64,000 nt of DNA from Micromonospora parathelypteridis (GTDB taxonomy: Bacteria; Actinomycetota; Actinomycetes; Mycobacteriales; Micromonosporaceae). A program made the position numbers and the translations under genes. The notes beneath the pieces were generated by a model. The model searched no databases. It had not been told where the DNA came from and saw nothing but the letters and a program-made list of their open reading frames with translations. Positions 25,341 through 33,595 of the stretch are shown one piece after another. The stretch covers positions 5,084,001 to 5,148,000 of the forward strand of contig NZ_JACHDP010000001.1 of NCBI RefSeq assembly GCF_014201145.1, read 5' to 3'. Position 1 is the stretch's first letter. Every line of letters begins with the position of its first letter.

Positions 25341-25863
25341 GCCGTCTCCTCGGTTGGGCGGGCGTGGGGATCGCGATCACGGGCCTACGGTGCGTCAGGT
25401 TGTGCCTGGACGCGTGGGTGGGCACGAGCGCGCGCTGGGCAGCCCTCGTGCCGTTCGCCGAAACGGCAGTCAGACCGGCAGGACGTCACACAGCGTGATG
25501 GTGGCCGTGGTTCTCGTCCGGTGGCCCACGAGGCCAGGATGAGCTAGGGATAGATATCTGTCAATCAAAGTCGGTAACGTCCGATGTTCTGCCCGGCGAG
25601 CGGCGGCCGTGATCGGTTCCCTCGGTGCGGCGTCACCGTCGATCAAGGATCGGCCTGGCAGTTGGCCTGGATCGAGGATTGCGGACCCGAATCCAAACAT
25701 CTATCTTCATACGTGTGATGTTTCGCCGATGTCAAGAGGATGTTTTCGACGCGCGAACGTAAGTCGCCGCCGTTCCTACGAAAGTTTGATGTCCAGCGCC
25801 GCGAAGTCACCGTAGTGTGGCATTGAATCTTGTCGATAATTACTGTCTGTGAGGGCTTTCGGG
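25341..25863. promoter_or_regulatory. Divergent promoter region of the dehydrogenase and sugar importer
   Basis: A 523-bp non-coding gap between two divergent carbohydrate genes, locally less GC-rich. On the minus strand TTGACA at 25559-25564 with CATCCT 17 bases further on could be a promoter for the 1182-aa protein. On the plus strand GAGGG at 25851 precedes the ATPase start. Related strings CGAACGTAAG and CGAAAGTTTG occur near 25756 and 25780 but show no clear symmetry. No gene is visible. Confidence 0.4.
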
Positions 25864-27375
25864 ATGTCAGACTCGCGGCCGGTGCCGCTACTCACCCTTC
25901 GGGGCATCGGTAAGTCCTTCCTCGGGGTACGCGTTCTCGACGGTGTCGATCTCGATGTCGCGCCGGGTGAGGTCCACGCGGTTGTCGGTGAGAACGGCGC
26001 CGGGAAGTCGACTCTCATGAAGATCGTCTCGGGCGGGTACGCCCCGGACGAGGGCACCGTCGAGTTCGCCGGTGAGCCGCGCGTGTTCCGGGGCCCACGC
26101 GACGCGCAGCGGGCCGGCGTCGGCATCATCCACCAGGAGTTCAACCTGCTCCCGGAGCGCACCGTCGCGGAGAACGTCTACCTGGGACACGAGCCGGTCC
26201 GTCGCGGTCTGGTCGACCGTCGGGGAATGCTCGATCGCACGCGGCGACTGCTCGACTCGATCGGGGAGACCACGTTGCCGGCCGACGCCCGGGTGGGGCA
26301 GCTCGGCGTCGCTCAGCAGCAGGTCGTCGAGATCGCCAAGGCTCTCGCCCTGGACGCGCGGCTGCTCATCATGGACGAGCCGACCGCCGCGTTGGCCGAC
26401 CACGAGGTCGAGCTGCTCTACGGGTTGGTGCGCCGACTCCAGGAGCGGGGCATCGGCCTGCTGTACGTCTCACATCGGCTCACGGAGGTCTTCGACCTGT
26501 CGAGCCGGATCACGGTCCTCAAGGACGGCCGCCGGGTCACCACCGTCGACACCGCGGACACCGCCGGCGACGAGCTGGTGCGGCACATGGTCGGCCGGGC
26601 GCTGTCCAGCTACTACCCGGACCGGGCCCGCCCCGACGACCTCGGCCCGGTGCGGCTCACCGTCCGCGACGCGGGAAACCGGAAGCTGCGTGGCGTGGGC
26701 CTCCAGTTGCGCGCCGGCGAGGTGCTCGGCGTCGGCGGCCTGCAGGGCTCCGGGCGCTCGGCGCTGGCCCGCGCGCTCTTCGGGGTGTCTCCGTTCACCA
26801 CCGGCGACGTCACGCTCGACGGCAAGCCGGTCCGCCTGCGCTCGCCCCGCACCGCGATGCGGGCCGGCATCGCCTACGTCACGGAGGACCGCAAGGGTGA
26901 GGGGATCGTCGGTCGGCAGTCGGTCCTCGACAACGCGCTGCTCGCCAGCCGGGCCGTCTTCGCGGCACGGTCCGGCCGTGCCGACCGCACCGCTCGGGTA
27001 CGCGAGGTGCTCGCCGCCGTGGAAGTCCGCGCCGCAGGGGACGACCAGGAGATCCGCTTTCTGTCGGGCGGAAACCAGCAGAAGGTCGTACTGGCCCGAT
27101 GGCTCGCACTCAACCCGCGGATCCTGCTCTTCGACGAGCCGACCCGAGGCATCGACGTGGGCGCGAAGTCAGCCATCCACGACCTCGTCCGCCGCCTCGC
27201 CCGTGACGGCGCGGCCGTGTTGATGATCTCGTCTGACCTACCGGAGCTGTTGGGGATGAGCGACCGGATCATCGTCCTGCGCGAGGGCCGCATCGCGGGC
27301 GAGTTGCCCGCCGGCGCGACCGAGGAGGACGTCGTCGCGCTGGCGGTCGGGACCGTGCGGGAGGCGGTTCAGTGA
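25864..27375 (+). CDS. Sugar ABC importer ATPase (RbsA/XylG/MglA type)
   Basis: A 503-residue double ATPase from ATG 25864 (GAGGG eight bases before). The first half has Walker A GENGAGKST, signature LGVAQQQVVEIAKAL and Walker B LLIMDEPTAALAD. The second half has the degenerate loop GGLQGSGRSALARALFG, signature LSGGNQQKVVLARWL and ILLFDEPTRGIDVG. Duplicated heads and the degenerate second Walker A are typical of CUT2 monosaccharide importers. It drives the two permeases downstream. Confidence 0.96.
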   Translation: MSDSRPVPLLTLRGIGKSFLGVRVLDGVDLDVAPGEVHAVVGENGAGKSTLMKIVSGGYAPDEGTVEFAGEPRVFRGPRDAQRAGVGIIHQEFNLLPERTVAENVYLGHEPVRRGLVDRRGMLDRTRRLLDSIGETTLPADARVGQLGVAQQQVVEIAKALALDARLLIMDEPTAALADHEVELLYGLVRRLQERGIGLLYVSHRLTEVFDLSSRITVLKDGRRVTTVDTADTAGDELVRHMVGRALSSYYPDRARPDDLGPVRLTVRDAGNRKLRGVGLQLRAGEVLGVGGLQGSGRSALARALFGVSPFTTGDVTLDGKPVRLRSPRTAMRAGIAYVTEDRKGEGIVGRQSVLDNALLASRAVFAARSGRADRTARVREVLAAVEVRAAGDDQEIRFLSGGNQQKVVLARWLALNPRILLFDEPTRGIDVGAKSAIHDLVRRLARDGAAVLMISSDLPELLGMSDRIIVLREGRIAGELPAGATEEDVVALAVGTVREAVQ

Positions 27376-27427
27376 GCGTGAGGAGTGAGCCGATTTTGCG
27401 AGCCCCGCAATCGCGAACGGAGATGGC
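27369..27427 (+). repeat. 59-bp tandem repeat, copy 1
   Basis: This unit begins TCAGTGAGCGTGAGGAGTGA and runs to AGATGGC. It begins inside the last codons of the ATPase; its TGA (27373-27375) is the gene's stop. It differs from copy 2 at one base (C at 27418, T at 27477). The unit resembles short GTGAGCG...GAGCCCCGCAATCGCGA elements that I recall at many gene ends in Micromonospora; that recollection needs checking. Confidence 0.9.
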
Positions 27428-27486
27428 TCAGTGAGCGTGAGGAGTGAGCCGATTTTGCGAGCCCCGCAATCGCGAATGGAGATGGC
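27428..27486 (+). repeat. 59-bp tandem repeat, copy 2
   Basis: Second copy, directly joined to the first. It is followed at 27487 by a third partial start (TCAGTGAGCG) that includes the permease GTG start. Removing both copies would restore a direct GTGA overlap between ATPase and permease, so the pair looks like an insertion or expansion at a translational-coupling site. Confidence 0.9.
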
Positions 27487-27489
27487 TCA

Positions 27490-28464
27490 GTGAGCGCCCT
27501 GTCGCTGCTGCCGGCCCGTCGACCCGTACCGGGTGTGTTCGTGGCCCTGACCCTCACTCTGGCGATCGGCTGGCTGGTTGTCCTCCTGGACGGCGGCCAG
27601 CTCTTCAACCAATCCACGACGGTGAGCCTCCTGCACGTCGCGGCGGGCCTCGGGCTCGTCGCCGTCGGCCAGACCCTGGTCATCCTGGGCGGCTCGCTCG
27701 ACCTCTCCGTGGCGTACGTGATCAGCCTGAGCACTCTCGTCGCGGCCGAGACGATGAACGGCAGCGACGGCGCGCTGCTGCCGGCGATCGGCCTGGCGCT
27801 CGCGGTCAGCGCCGGCGTCGGGTTGCTCAACGGGCTCCTCGTCACCAAGCTCCGGGTCAACGCGTTCATCGCGACCCTCGGCGTCGGGTTGTTGCTCAAG
27901 GGGTACCTCGACAACGGCTACGACGGCCCGGCCGGCACCACCGCACCCACGCTCGTGCAGTCTCTCGGCTACCAGCGGATCGGCCCGGTGCCGCTGTCGT
28001 TCCTGCTGCTGGTCGCCGTGACCGCGGCGGCCTGGTTCGCGCTCTCGAAGACCCGCTTCGGCCATCACCTGGTCGCCGTCGGCGGGGATCCGGAGGTGGC
28101 CCGGCTCTCCGGCGTCCGTAACGACCGGATCCTCGTCACCGCCCACGTGCTGTGCTCGATGTGTGCCGGGCTCGCCGGTATCTACCTCGCCAGTCGGCTC
28201 GGCTCGGGCGCGCCCCGGGTGGGCACCGAGGGCCTCTACGACCTGGAGTCGATCGCGGCGGTGGTCATCGGTGGGACCGCCCTCGCCGGTGGGCGCGGCG
28301 GCGTCATCGGCACGGTCGGGGGAGTGCTGCTGCTCGCCAGCATCGATGCGATCTTCAACCAGCTTGAGGTCGACGCCTTCTTCAAGCAGGTGATCCGAGG
28401 CGCGATCATCATCGCCGCGGTCGCCGTGTACGCCCGTAGGGCCATGCGAAAGGCGGCTGCCTAG
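27490..28464 (+). CDS. Sugar ABC importer permease 1 (CUT2)
   Basis: A 324-residue permease of the BPD_transp_2 family with about nine membrane segments. The family string GLVAVGQTLVILGGSLDLSV lies near residue 60, and the ATPase-contact region has LVAVGGDPEVARLSGVRNDR. The start is GTG 27490 directly behind the 59-bp repeats. It forms a heterodimeric channel with the next gene. Confidence 0.94.
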   Translation: MSALSLLPARRPVPGVFVALTLTLAIGWLVVLLDGGQLFNQSTTVSLLHVAAGLGLVAVGQTLVILGGSLDLSVAYVISLSTLVAAETMNGSDGALLPAIGLALAVSAGVGLLNGLLVTKLRVNAFIATLGVGLLLKGYLDNGYDGPAGTTAPTLVQSLGYQRIGPVPLSFLLLVAVTAAAWFALSKTRFGHHLVAVGGDPEVARLSGVRNDRILVTAHVLCSMCAGLAGIYLASRLGSGAPRVGTEGLYDLESIAAVVIGGTALAGGRGGVIGTVGGVLLLASIDAIFNQLEVDAFFKQVIRGAIIIAAVAVYARRAMRKAAA

Positions 28465-28466
28465 CC

Positions 28467-29450
28467 ATGCAGACCGTTCAGCGTCGTACGCTGCCGCTGC
28501 GTCTCCCGCGGGTGCGCCCCGGTGGTGTCCTGCCGATCCTCGCCATTCTCGCGGTGCTGTTGGTGCTCGTCGGCATCCGGCAGCCCGACTTCCTCGCCCC
28601 GCCGTCGCTGATGTCGTTCCTCGGTCGTTCGGCGCCGATCATCCTGCTCGCCGCCGGCCAGTACTTCGTGATCGTCTCCGGCGAGTTCGACCTCTCGGTC
28701 GGGTCCCTGGTCACCGCGCAGGTGGTCGTCGCGGCCCGGCTGATCGACAGCGACCCGACGCGTACCTGGCCGGTGGTGCTGCTCCTGCTCGTCTTCGGAG
28801 CACTCGTCGGGCTGGTCAACGGCCTGATCACGACACGCCTGCGGGTGCCGTCGTTCATCACCACCCTCGGCATGTTCCTGATCCTCGTCGGCGCGGTCTA
28901 CCTGTGGTCCGACGGTGCCCCGAAGGGTGGGCTCAGCGAGGAGTTCCGGCGGTTCGGCCGGCGGGCCTTCGAGGACGTGCCGCTGCTCGGTCGCGTGCCG
29001 TACGCGCTGTTGGTCCTTCTGGTTCTGGCGGCGGTGGCCGTGCTGCTGATGCGGTCCGACTTCGGCCGGACGCTGGTCGCCGTCGGCGACAATCCGCGCA
29101 CCGCCGAGTTGAGCGGGGTACGCGTCTGGCGTACCCGGACGATCGCCTTCATCCTCAGCGGGCTCGCGGCGGCGGCCGCGGCGATCCTCCTGGGCGGCTA
29201 CAGCGGAGTGTCGTTCCAGGCCGGCGCCGGCCTGGAATTCGGCGCGATCACCGCGGTCGTCCTCGGTGGCGTCGCGCTGGGCGGCGGTCGCGGCTCGGTC
29301 GTCGGCGCGATGCTCGGGGCGCTGACCCTCGAACTGCTCTTCGCTCTCATGAATTTCTACGGCGTCTCCGGCGCCCTCAGGTCGACCGTCCAAGGCGCGA
29401 TCATCCTGCTCGCCGTGGCGGTCTCGGCAACCCGTTCTTCGTCGAGATAA
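28467..29450 (+). CDS. Sugar ABC importer permease 2 (CUT2)
   Basis: A 327-residue permease paralogous to the one upstream, starting 3 bp after its stop. It shows LLAAGQYFVIVSGEFDLSVG and RTLVAVGDNPRTAELSGVRV, the same family signatures, and about nine membrane segments. Two different permease subunits are usual for some CUT2 systems such as autoinducer-2 or fructose-type importers. Confidence 0.94.
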   Translation: MQTVQRRTLPLRLPRVRPGGVLPILAILAVLLVLVGIRQPDFLAPPSLMSFLGRSAPIILLAAGQYFVIVSGEFDLSVGSLVTAQVVVAARLIDSDPTRTWPVVLLLLVFGALVGLVNGLITTRLRVPSFITTLGMFLILVGAVYLWSDGAPKGGLSEEFRRFGRRAFEDVPLLGRVPYALLVLLVLAAVAVLLMRSDFGRTLVAVGDNPRTAELSGVRVWRTRTIAFILSGLAAAAAAILLGGYSGVSFQAGAGLEFGAITAVVLGGVALGGGRGSVVGAMLGALTLELLFALMNFYGVSGALRSTVQGAIILLAVAVSATRSSSR

Positions 29451-29462
29451 AGGGGAACCCTA

Positions 29463-30644
29463 GTGCGACGTTCCATGGCGGCGCTGGCCGCAGTCACCCT
29501 GCTCTCCCTCACGGCCTGTGCCACCGACGAGCCGTCCGCGAGCCCTTCGGGCAGTGCGCCCGCCGCCGGGTCCGGCACCGGGGACCAGTCGAAGTTCTTT
29601 GTGCAGGCCGACTATGACGCCGAGCTCTCACTGCTCACCGCGACCCCGACCGGGCCCGCCGACAAGCCGTGGGAGCAGGTGCTCAACCCGAAGATGGTCG
29701 ACACCGCCAAGTTCAAGAAGAAGGGCCCGTACAAGATCTGCTTCTCGAACGCCGCGTTGAACAACCCCTGGCGGCAGGTCGGGTTCAAGACCATGCAGGC
29801 CGAGGTGGAGGCGCAGAAGAGTCGCATCAAGGAGTTCGTGCACGTCGACGCCGAAGGCAAGGACCAGAAGCAGATCGCGGACATCAACGACCTGCTCGGC
29901 AAGAGCTGTGACGCGCTCATCGTCTCGCCGAACACCACCGCCACGCTCACGCCGGCCGTCGAGGCGGCCTGCCAGGCCGGGCTGCCGGTCATCGTCTTCG
30001 ACCGCGGCGTCAACACCAAGTGCCCGGTGACGTTCATCAACCCCATCGGCGGTTACGGGTTCGGTCACGTCGGCGCAGAGTTCGTCAGCCAGAAGATGAA
30101 GCCCGGCGGGAAGGTCCTCGCCCTGCGCATCCTGCCCGGCGTCGACGTGCTGGAAACCCGCTGGTCGGCGGCGAAGGTGGCGTTCGACAAGGCGAAGGTC
30201 GACGTCGTGGGCGTCGAGTTCACCGACGGCGATCCGGCCAAGACCAAGAAGATCGTCGACGACTACATCCAGCGGTACGGCACGATCGACGGAATCTGGA
30301 TGGACGCCGGAGCGGTGGCCGTCGCGGCGGTCGAGGCCTTTCAGGACGCGGGCAAGCCCGTTCCGCCAATGAATGGCGAGGACCAACTCGACTTCCTCAA
30401 GATCTGGAAGGACAAGAACCTCACCGCGATCGCGCCGACCTACCCGACCTACCAGTGGCGTACGCCGATCATCGCGGCGCTGCGGATCCTCGACGGCGAG
30501 CAGGTGTCCAGCCCGTGGAAGCTGCCACAGCCGACCGTCACCCAGGACAACCTGGACCGGTACCTCGATCCGAGCATGCCGCCGCTGCACTACGCGATGT
30601 GCGGCTGCACCGACCTGCCCGGTTATCCGCAGCGCTGGAAGTAG
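29463..30644 (+). CDS. Sugar-binding lipoprotein of the ABC importer
   Basis: A 393-residue periplasmic-binding-type lipoprotein from GTG 29463 (AAAGGGGA upstream). The lipobox is LSLTAC at residue 19, followed by a Ser/Pro/Gly-rich tether. The Peripla_BP_4 fold shows YKICFSNAALNNPWRQVG, CDALIVSPNTTATLTPAVEA and VIVFDRGVNTKCPVTFINPI. About 50 extra residues lie between tether and domain. The ligand is not evident; the epimerase behind it suggests a ketose or pentose. Confidence 0.93.
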   Translation: MRRSMAALAAVTLLSLTACATDEPSASPSGSAPAAGSGTGDQSKFFVQADYDAELSLLTATPTGPADKPWEQVLNPKMVDTAKFKKKGPYKICFSNAALNNPWRQVGFKTMQAEVEAQKSRIKEFVHVDAEGKDQKQIADINDLLGKSCDALIVSPNTTATLTPAVEAACQAGLPVIVFDRGVNTKCPVTFINPIGGYGFGHVGAEFVSQKMKPGGKVLALRILPGVDVLETRWSAAKVAFDKAKVDVVGVEFTDGDPAKTKKIVDDYIQRYGTIDGIWMDAGAVAVAAVEAFQDAGKPVPPMNGEDQLDFLKIWKDKNLTAIAPTYPTYQWRTPIIAALRILDGEQVSSPWKLPQPTVTQDNLDRYLDPSMPPLHYAMCGCTDLPGYPQRWK

Positions 30645-30650
30645 GTCGCG

Positions 30651-31502
30651 GTGTACGCCATCGGCGTCAATCCCTGGGTGTGGGCCTCGCCAGTCGACGA
30701 CAAGGCCCTGGCCGAGTTGGTCCCGCGGATCGCCTCGTTCGGCTTCGACGCGGTCGAACTGCCGATCGAGCAGCCCGGTGACTGGGACCCGGTCCGTACC
30801 CGGGACCTGCTGGCCGAACATGGCCTCGTCGCTGCCGGTGTCTGTGCGGTCACCCCGCCCGGGCGGGACCTGGTGAACGCCGCACCGGCCGTCGTGGAGT
30901 CGACCGTCGCGTACCTCAGGGGGTGCGTGGCGGTCGCGGCGGCCGTCGGCGCGCCGTGCGTCGGCGGTCCCGTGTACGCCTCGGTCGGTCGCACCTGGCG
31001 GATGTCGCCGATGGCTCGCGCGGCCTGCTACGCGGAGTTTCGGCGAGCCCTGGCGCCGGTGGCCGACCAGGCGGGCGAGTGCGGCGTGAGCATCGGCGTC
31101 GAGGCCTTGAACCGCTACGAGACGAGCGTCGTCAACACGATCGAGCAGACGGTCGAGCTGATCGACGGTCTGCCTCCGAACGTGGGCATCATGATCGACA
31201 CCTATCACATGAACATCGAGGAGGCCGATCCCTACGCGGCCCTCTCCGTCGCTGGCCAGCACATCAAGCACGTCCAGGTCAGCGGCACCAACCGGGGCGC
31301 GCCCGGTGCGGACCACTTCGACTGGCCCCGCTTCTTCACCTCCCTGCGGGACACCGGCTATCAGGGTGCGATCTGCATCGAGTCGTTCACGGCGGAGAAC
31401 GAGACCATCGCCACCGCCGCGGCGATCTGGCGTCCGTTGGCACCCTCTCAGGACCGTCTCGCCACGGACGGCCTGCGCTATCTCCGGCAGATCCTCGGGT
31501 GA
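30651..31502 (+). CDS. Sugar isomerase/epimerase, D-tagatose 3-epimerase-like
   Basis: A 283-residue TIM barrel from GTG 30651, 6 bp after the binding protein. Metal ligands of the ketose 3-epimerase group are visible: Glu in GVEALNRYETSVVNT, Asp in IMIDTYHMNIEEADP, His in HIKHVQVSG and Glu in AICIESFTAE. It interconverts ketoses at C3 with a divalent metal. Being last in the importer operon, it probably processes the imported sugar. The exact sugar is unknown. Confidence 0.9.
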   Translation: MYAIGVNPWVWASPVDDKALAELVPRIASFGFDAVELPIEQPGDWDPVRTRDLLAEHGLVAAGVCAVTPPGRDLVNAAPAVVESTVAYLRGCVAVAAAVGAPCVGGPVYASVGRTWRMSPMARAACYAEFRRALAPVADQAGECGVSIGVEALNRYETSVVNTIEQTVELIDGLPPNVGIMIDTYHMNIEEADPYAALSVAGQHIKHVQVSGTNRGAPGADHFDWPRFFTSLRDTGYQGAICIESFTAENETIATAAAIWRPLAPSQDRLATDGLRYLRQILG

Positions 31503-31612
31503 CCGCCGCCGCTCATCCCCGCCCGTTCCGGGACCGACGTGCGCAGACGGTGAGCGACGGCGCGGGCGTGCAGAACGGTGGCGCGAACCAGCGGTGGCAG
31601 GTACGGAGCTGA
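31499..31612 (+). pseudogene. Ricin-type lectin C-terminal remnant
   Basis: A 37-codon frame whose GTG overlaps the epimerase stop. Its end reads VSDGAGVQNGGANQRWQVRS, which resembles the last repeat of a ricin beta-trefoil (compare DGARLLQWTCHSGANQQW in the protein at 21792) with a few residues lost between VQ and NGG. It is probably the tail of a deleted lectin-bearing glycosidase rather than a working gene. Confidence 0.5.
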
Positions 31613-31622
31613 CCTGAGAGTT

Positions 31623-31675
31623 GGACACAGACAGGTCCGGGCTGGGGTGACACGCCTCAGCCCGGACCTGTGTCC
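31623..31675 (+). terminator. Terminator of the sugar-importer operon
   Basis: CAGGTCCGGGCTG (31632-31644) pairs perfectly with 31658-31670 around 13 bases, and GGACA/TGTCC extend the stem outside a small bulge. It is placed right after the lectin remnant. Confidence 0.85.
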
Positions 31676-31965
31676 TGGGCACTGCAACAAACCTGCAAGC
31701 GCGAACCCTTGCCTACAGGGAAACCGCTTTCCTACCATTGCGTTACATCGATGTTTCATTCCTGAGCTGGGCGATCGCATTTCACCCAGTGCCACCAGTG
31801 GGCGGCGATGGCGCGACGCCTCTCCGCGTTCACCTGGGCGGCAGGGATGTCGAGGTCAATCCGGCAATTGATAGACGCCAATTCTTAAGAGATCGCGAGG
31901 TGCCGGCCGATCGCGACGGCCGCGCTCGCCTCGGCGACGACCAGACGAATGCGAAGTGAGGCGAG
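31676..31965. other. Leader region of pectate lyase gene
   Basis: About 290 bp between the terminator and the pectate lyase. It holds a LacI-type near-palindrome at 31718-31733 and should contain the lyase promoter. No coding frame or riboswitch-like structure was recognised. Confidence 0.4.
31718..31733. promoter_or_regulatory. Candidate LacI-type operator before pectate lyase
   Basis: GGGAAACCGCTTTCCT. The core GGAAA-CCGC-TTTCC has a central CG and matching arms, as in LacI-family carbohydrate repressor sites. It is 233 bp before the start codon, so it may overlap an upstream promoter. No LacI gene lies in the window. Confidence 0.4.
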
Positions 31966-33534
31966 ATGAGACGACCAGTCGCATTGCGACTTCAGGCAGC
32001 ACTGGCCACGGCCGCCGTCGGCATCGCGATCGGGGTGACCCTGCCGACCCCCCAGGCGTCGGCGGCGGTCGGCAGCGCGACCGGCTATGCCACGCAGAAC
32101 GGCGGGACCACCGGCGGCGCGGGCGGTCAGACGGTACGGGCCACCACGGGGACCGCGATCCACGCGGCGCTGTGTGGTCGGGCCAGCAGCAGCACCCCGA
32201 TCACCATCGAGGTCATCGGAACGATCAACCACGGCAACACCACCAAGGTGTCAGGTTCGAGCTGCAACACCGCGGCGGGCGTGATCGAGCTCAAGCAGAT
32301 CAGCAACGTCACCATCATCGGAGTCGGCAGTGGAGCCGTCTTCGATCAGCTCGGCATCCACATCCGTGACTCCAGCAACATCATCATCCAGAACGTGACC
32401 GTCCGAAACGTCAAGAAGTCGGGCTCACCCACCTCCAACGGCGGGGACGCCATCGGCATGGAGAGCACGGTCCGCAACGTCTGGGTCGATCACGTCACCC
32501 TGGAGGCCTCGGGCGGAGAGTCGGAGGGGTACGACGGCCTCTTCGACATGAAGGACAACACCCAGTACGTCACCCTGTCCTACAGCATCCTGCGCAACTC
32601 CGGTCGCGGTGGCCTCGTCGGGTCCAGCGAGAGCGACCTCTCGAACGGCTTCATCACGTACCACCACAACCTCTACGAGAACATCGACTCCCGGACGCCG
32701 TTGCTGCGTGGCGGCACCGCGCACATTTACAACAACCACTACGTGAGCCTCCACGAGTCCGGCATCAACTCCCGAGCCGGGGCCAGAGCCAAGGTGGAGA
32801 ACAACTACTTCCGCGACTCCAAGGACGTCCTGGGCACCTTCTACACCGACGAGCGCGGCTACTGGCAGGTGAGCGGCAACGTCTTCGACAACGTGACCTG
32901 GTCCAGCGCCGGCAGCGAGAACTACCCCGCCGGTCCCAACCCGACGTCGAACACCACCATCAGCATCCCGTACTCGTACCGCCTCGACGGGGCGAGCTGC
33001 GTGCCGGACGTCGTTCGTCAGACGGTGGGTGCCAACACGGGTCTGCGGGTGTCGGACGGCAGTTGTTCGCCGCAGACCCCGCCGCCGACCACGCCTGCGC
33101 CGACCACCCCGCCACCCACCACGCCGCCGCCGACCACCCCGCCACCCACCACGCCGCCGCCGAGCAGTGGGACGAACCTCAGCCTCGGTGCCGGTGCCGA
33201 CGGCTCCAGCAAGGCCAGCGGGACAAGCTACGGCAACGTGCGGGACGGCAACATCAGCACCTACTGGTCGCCGGCCGGATCAACCGGCTCCATTTCGATC
33301 AAGTGGGGCTCGGCCACCGGGGTCTCCCGGGTGATCATTCGCGAGCCGTCGGGAACCCAGGGCTCCATCGGGTCGTGGCAGCTCATCAACCACGACACCG
33401 GGGCCGTCCTGGCCTCCGGCAGCGGCGCCGGGTCCATCAGTTTCTCCGCGACGTCGCTCAGCAAGATCACCTTCAAGATCAACAGCTCGAGCGGTGCGCC
33501 GCGGGTCGGCGAGTTCGAGACGTACGCCAGCTAG
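31966..33534 (+). CDS. Secreted pectate lyase (PL1) with C-terminal carbohydrate-binding module
   Basis: A 522-residue protein. Signal peptide to about residue 34 (PQASAAVG). PL1 parallel beta-helix (about 35-345): TNGGDAIGMESTVRNVWVDH, then GYDGLFDMKDNTQYVTLSYS with calcium-site aspartates, and LLRGGTAHIYNNHYVSLHES. A Pro/Thr linker of TTPPP repeats (about 368-400) and a discoidin-like module (about 405-522, GNVRDGNISTYWSPAG). It cleaves polygalacturonate by beta-elimination. Part of a plant-polysaccharide island. Confidence 0.95.
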   Translation: MRRPVALRLQAALATAAVGIAIGVTLPTPQASAAVGSATGYATQNGGTTGGAGGQTVRATTGTAIHAALCGRASSSTPITIEVIGTINHGNTTKVSGSSCNTAAGVIELKQISNVTIIGVGSGAVFDQLGIHIRDSSNIIIQNVTVRNVKKSGSPTSNGGDAIGMESTVRNVWVDHVTLEASGGESEGYDGLFDMKDNTQYVTLSYSILRNSGRGGLVGSSESDLSNGFITYHHNLYENIDSRTPLLRGGTAHIYNNHYVSLHESGINSRAGARAKVENNYFRDSKDVLGTFYTDERGYWQVSGNVFDNVTWSSAGSENYPAGPNPTSNTTISIPYSYRLDGASCVPDVVRQTVGANTGLRVSDGSCSPQTPPPTTPAPTTPPPTTPPPTTPPPTTPPPSSGTNLSLGAGADGSSKASGTSYGNVRDGNISTYWSPAGSTGSISIKWGSATGVSRVIIREPSGTQGSIGSWQLINHDTGAVLASGSGAGSISFSATSLSKITFKINSSSGAPRVGEFETYAS

Positions 33535-33541
33535 CAGGCGG

Positions 33542-33580
33542 CGCGGGCGGAAGCGACGGACACTGTCGCTTCCGCCCGCG
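33542..33580. terminator. Bidirectional terminator, pectate lyase / radical SAM
   Basis: A perfect 16-bp stem (CGCGGGCGGAAGCGAC at 33542-33557 with 33565-33580) around a 7-base loop, between convergent genes. Confidence 0.85.
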
Positions 33581-33595
33581 ATGCGTGAGCACCCG

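Noticed and set aside
33060..33170. TTPPP-type DNA repeat as a separate element
   Set aside because: It is the Pro/Thr linker of the pectate lyase, common in secreted enzymes.
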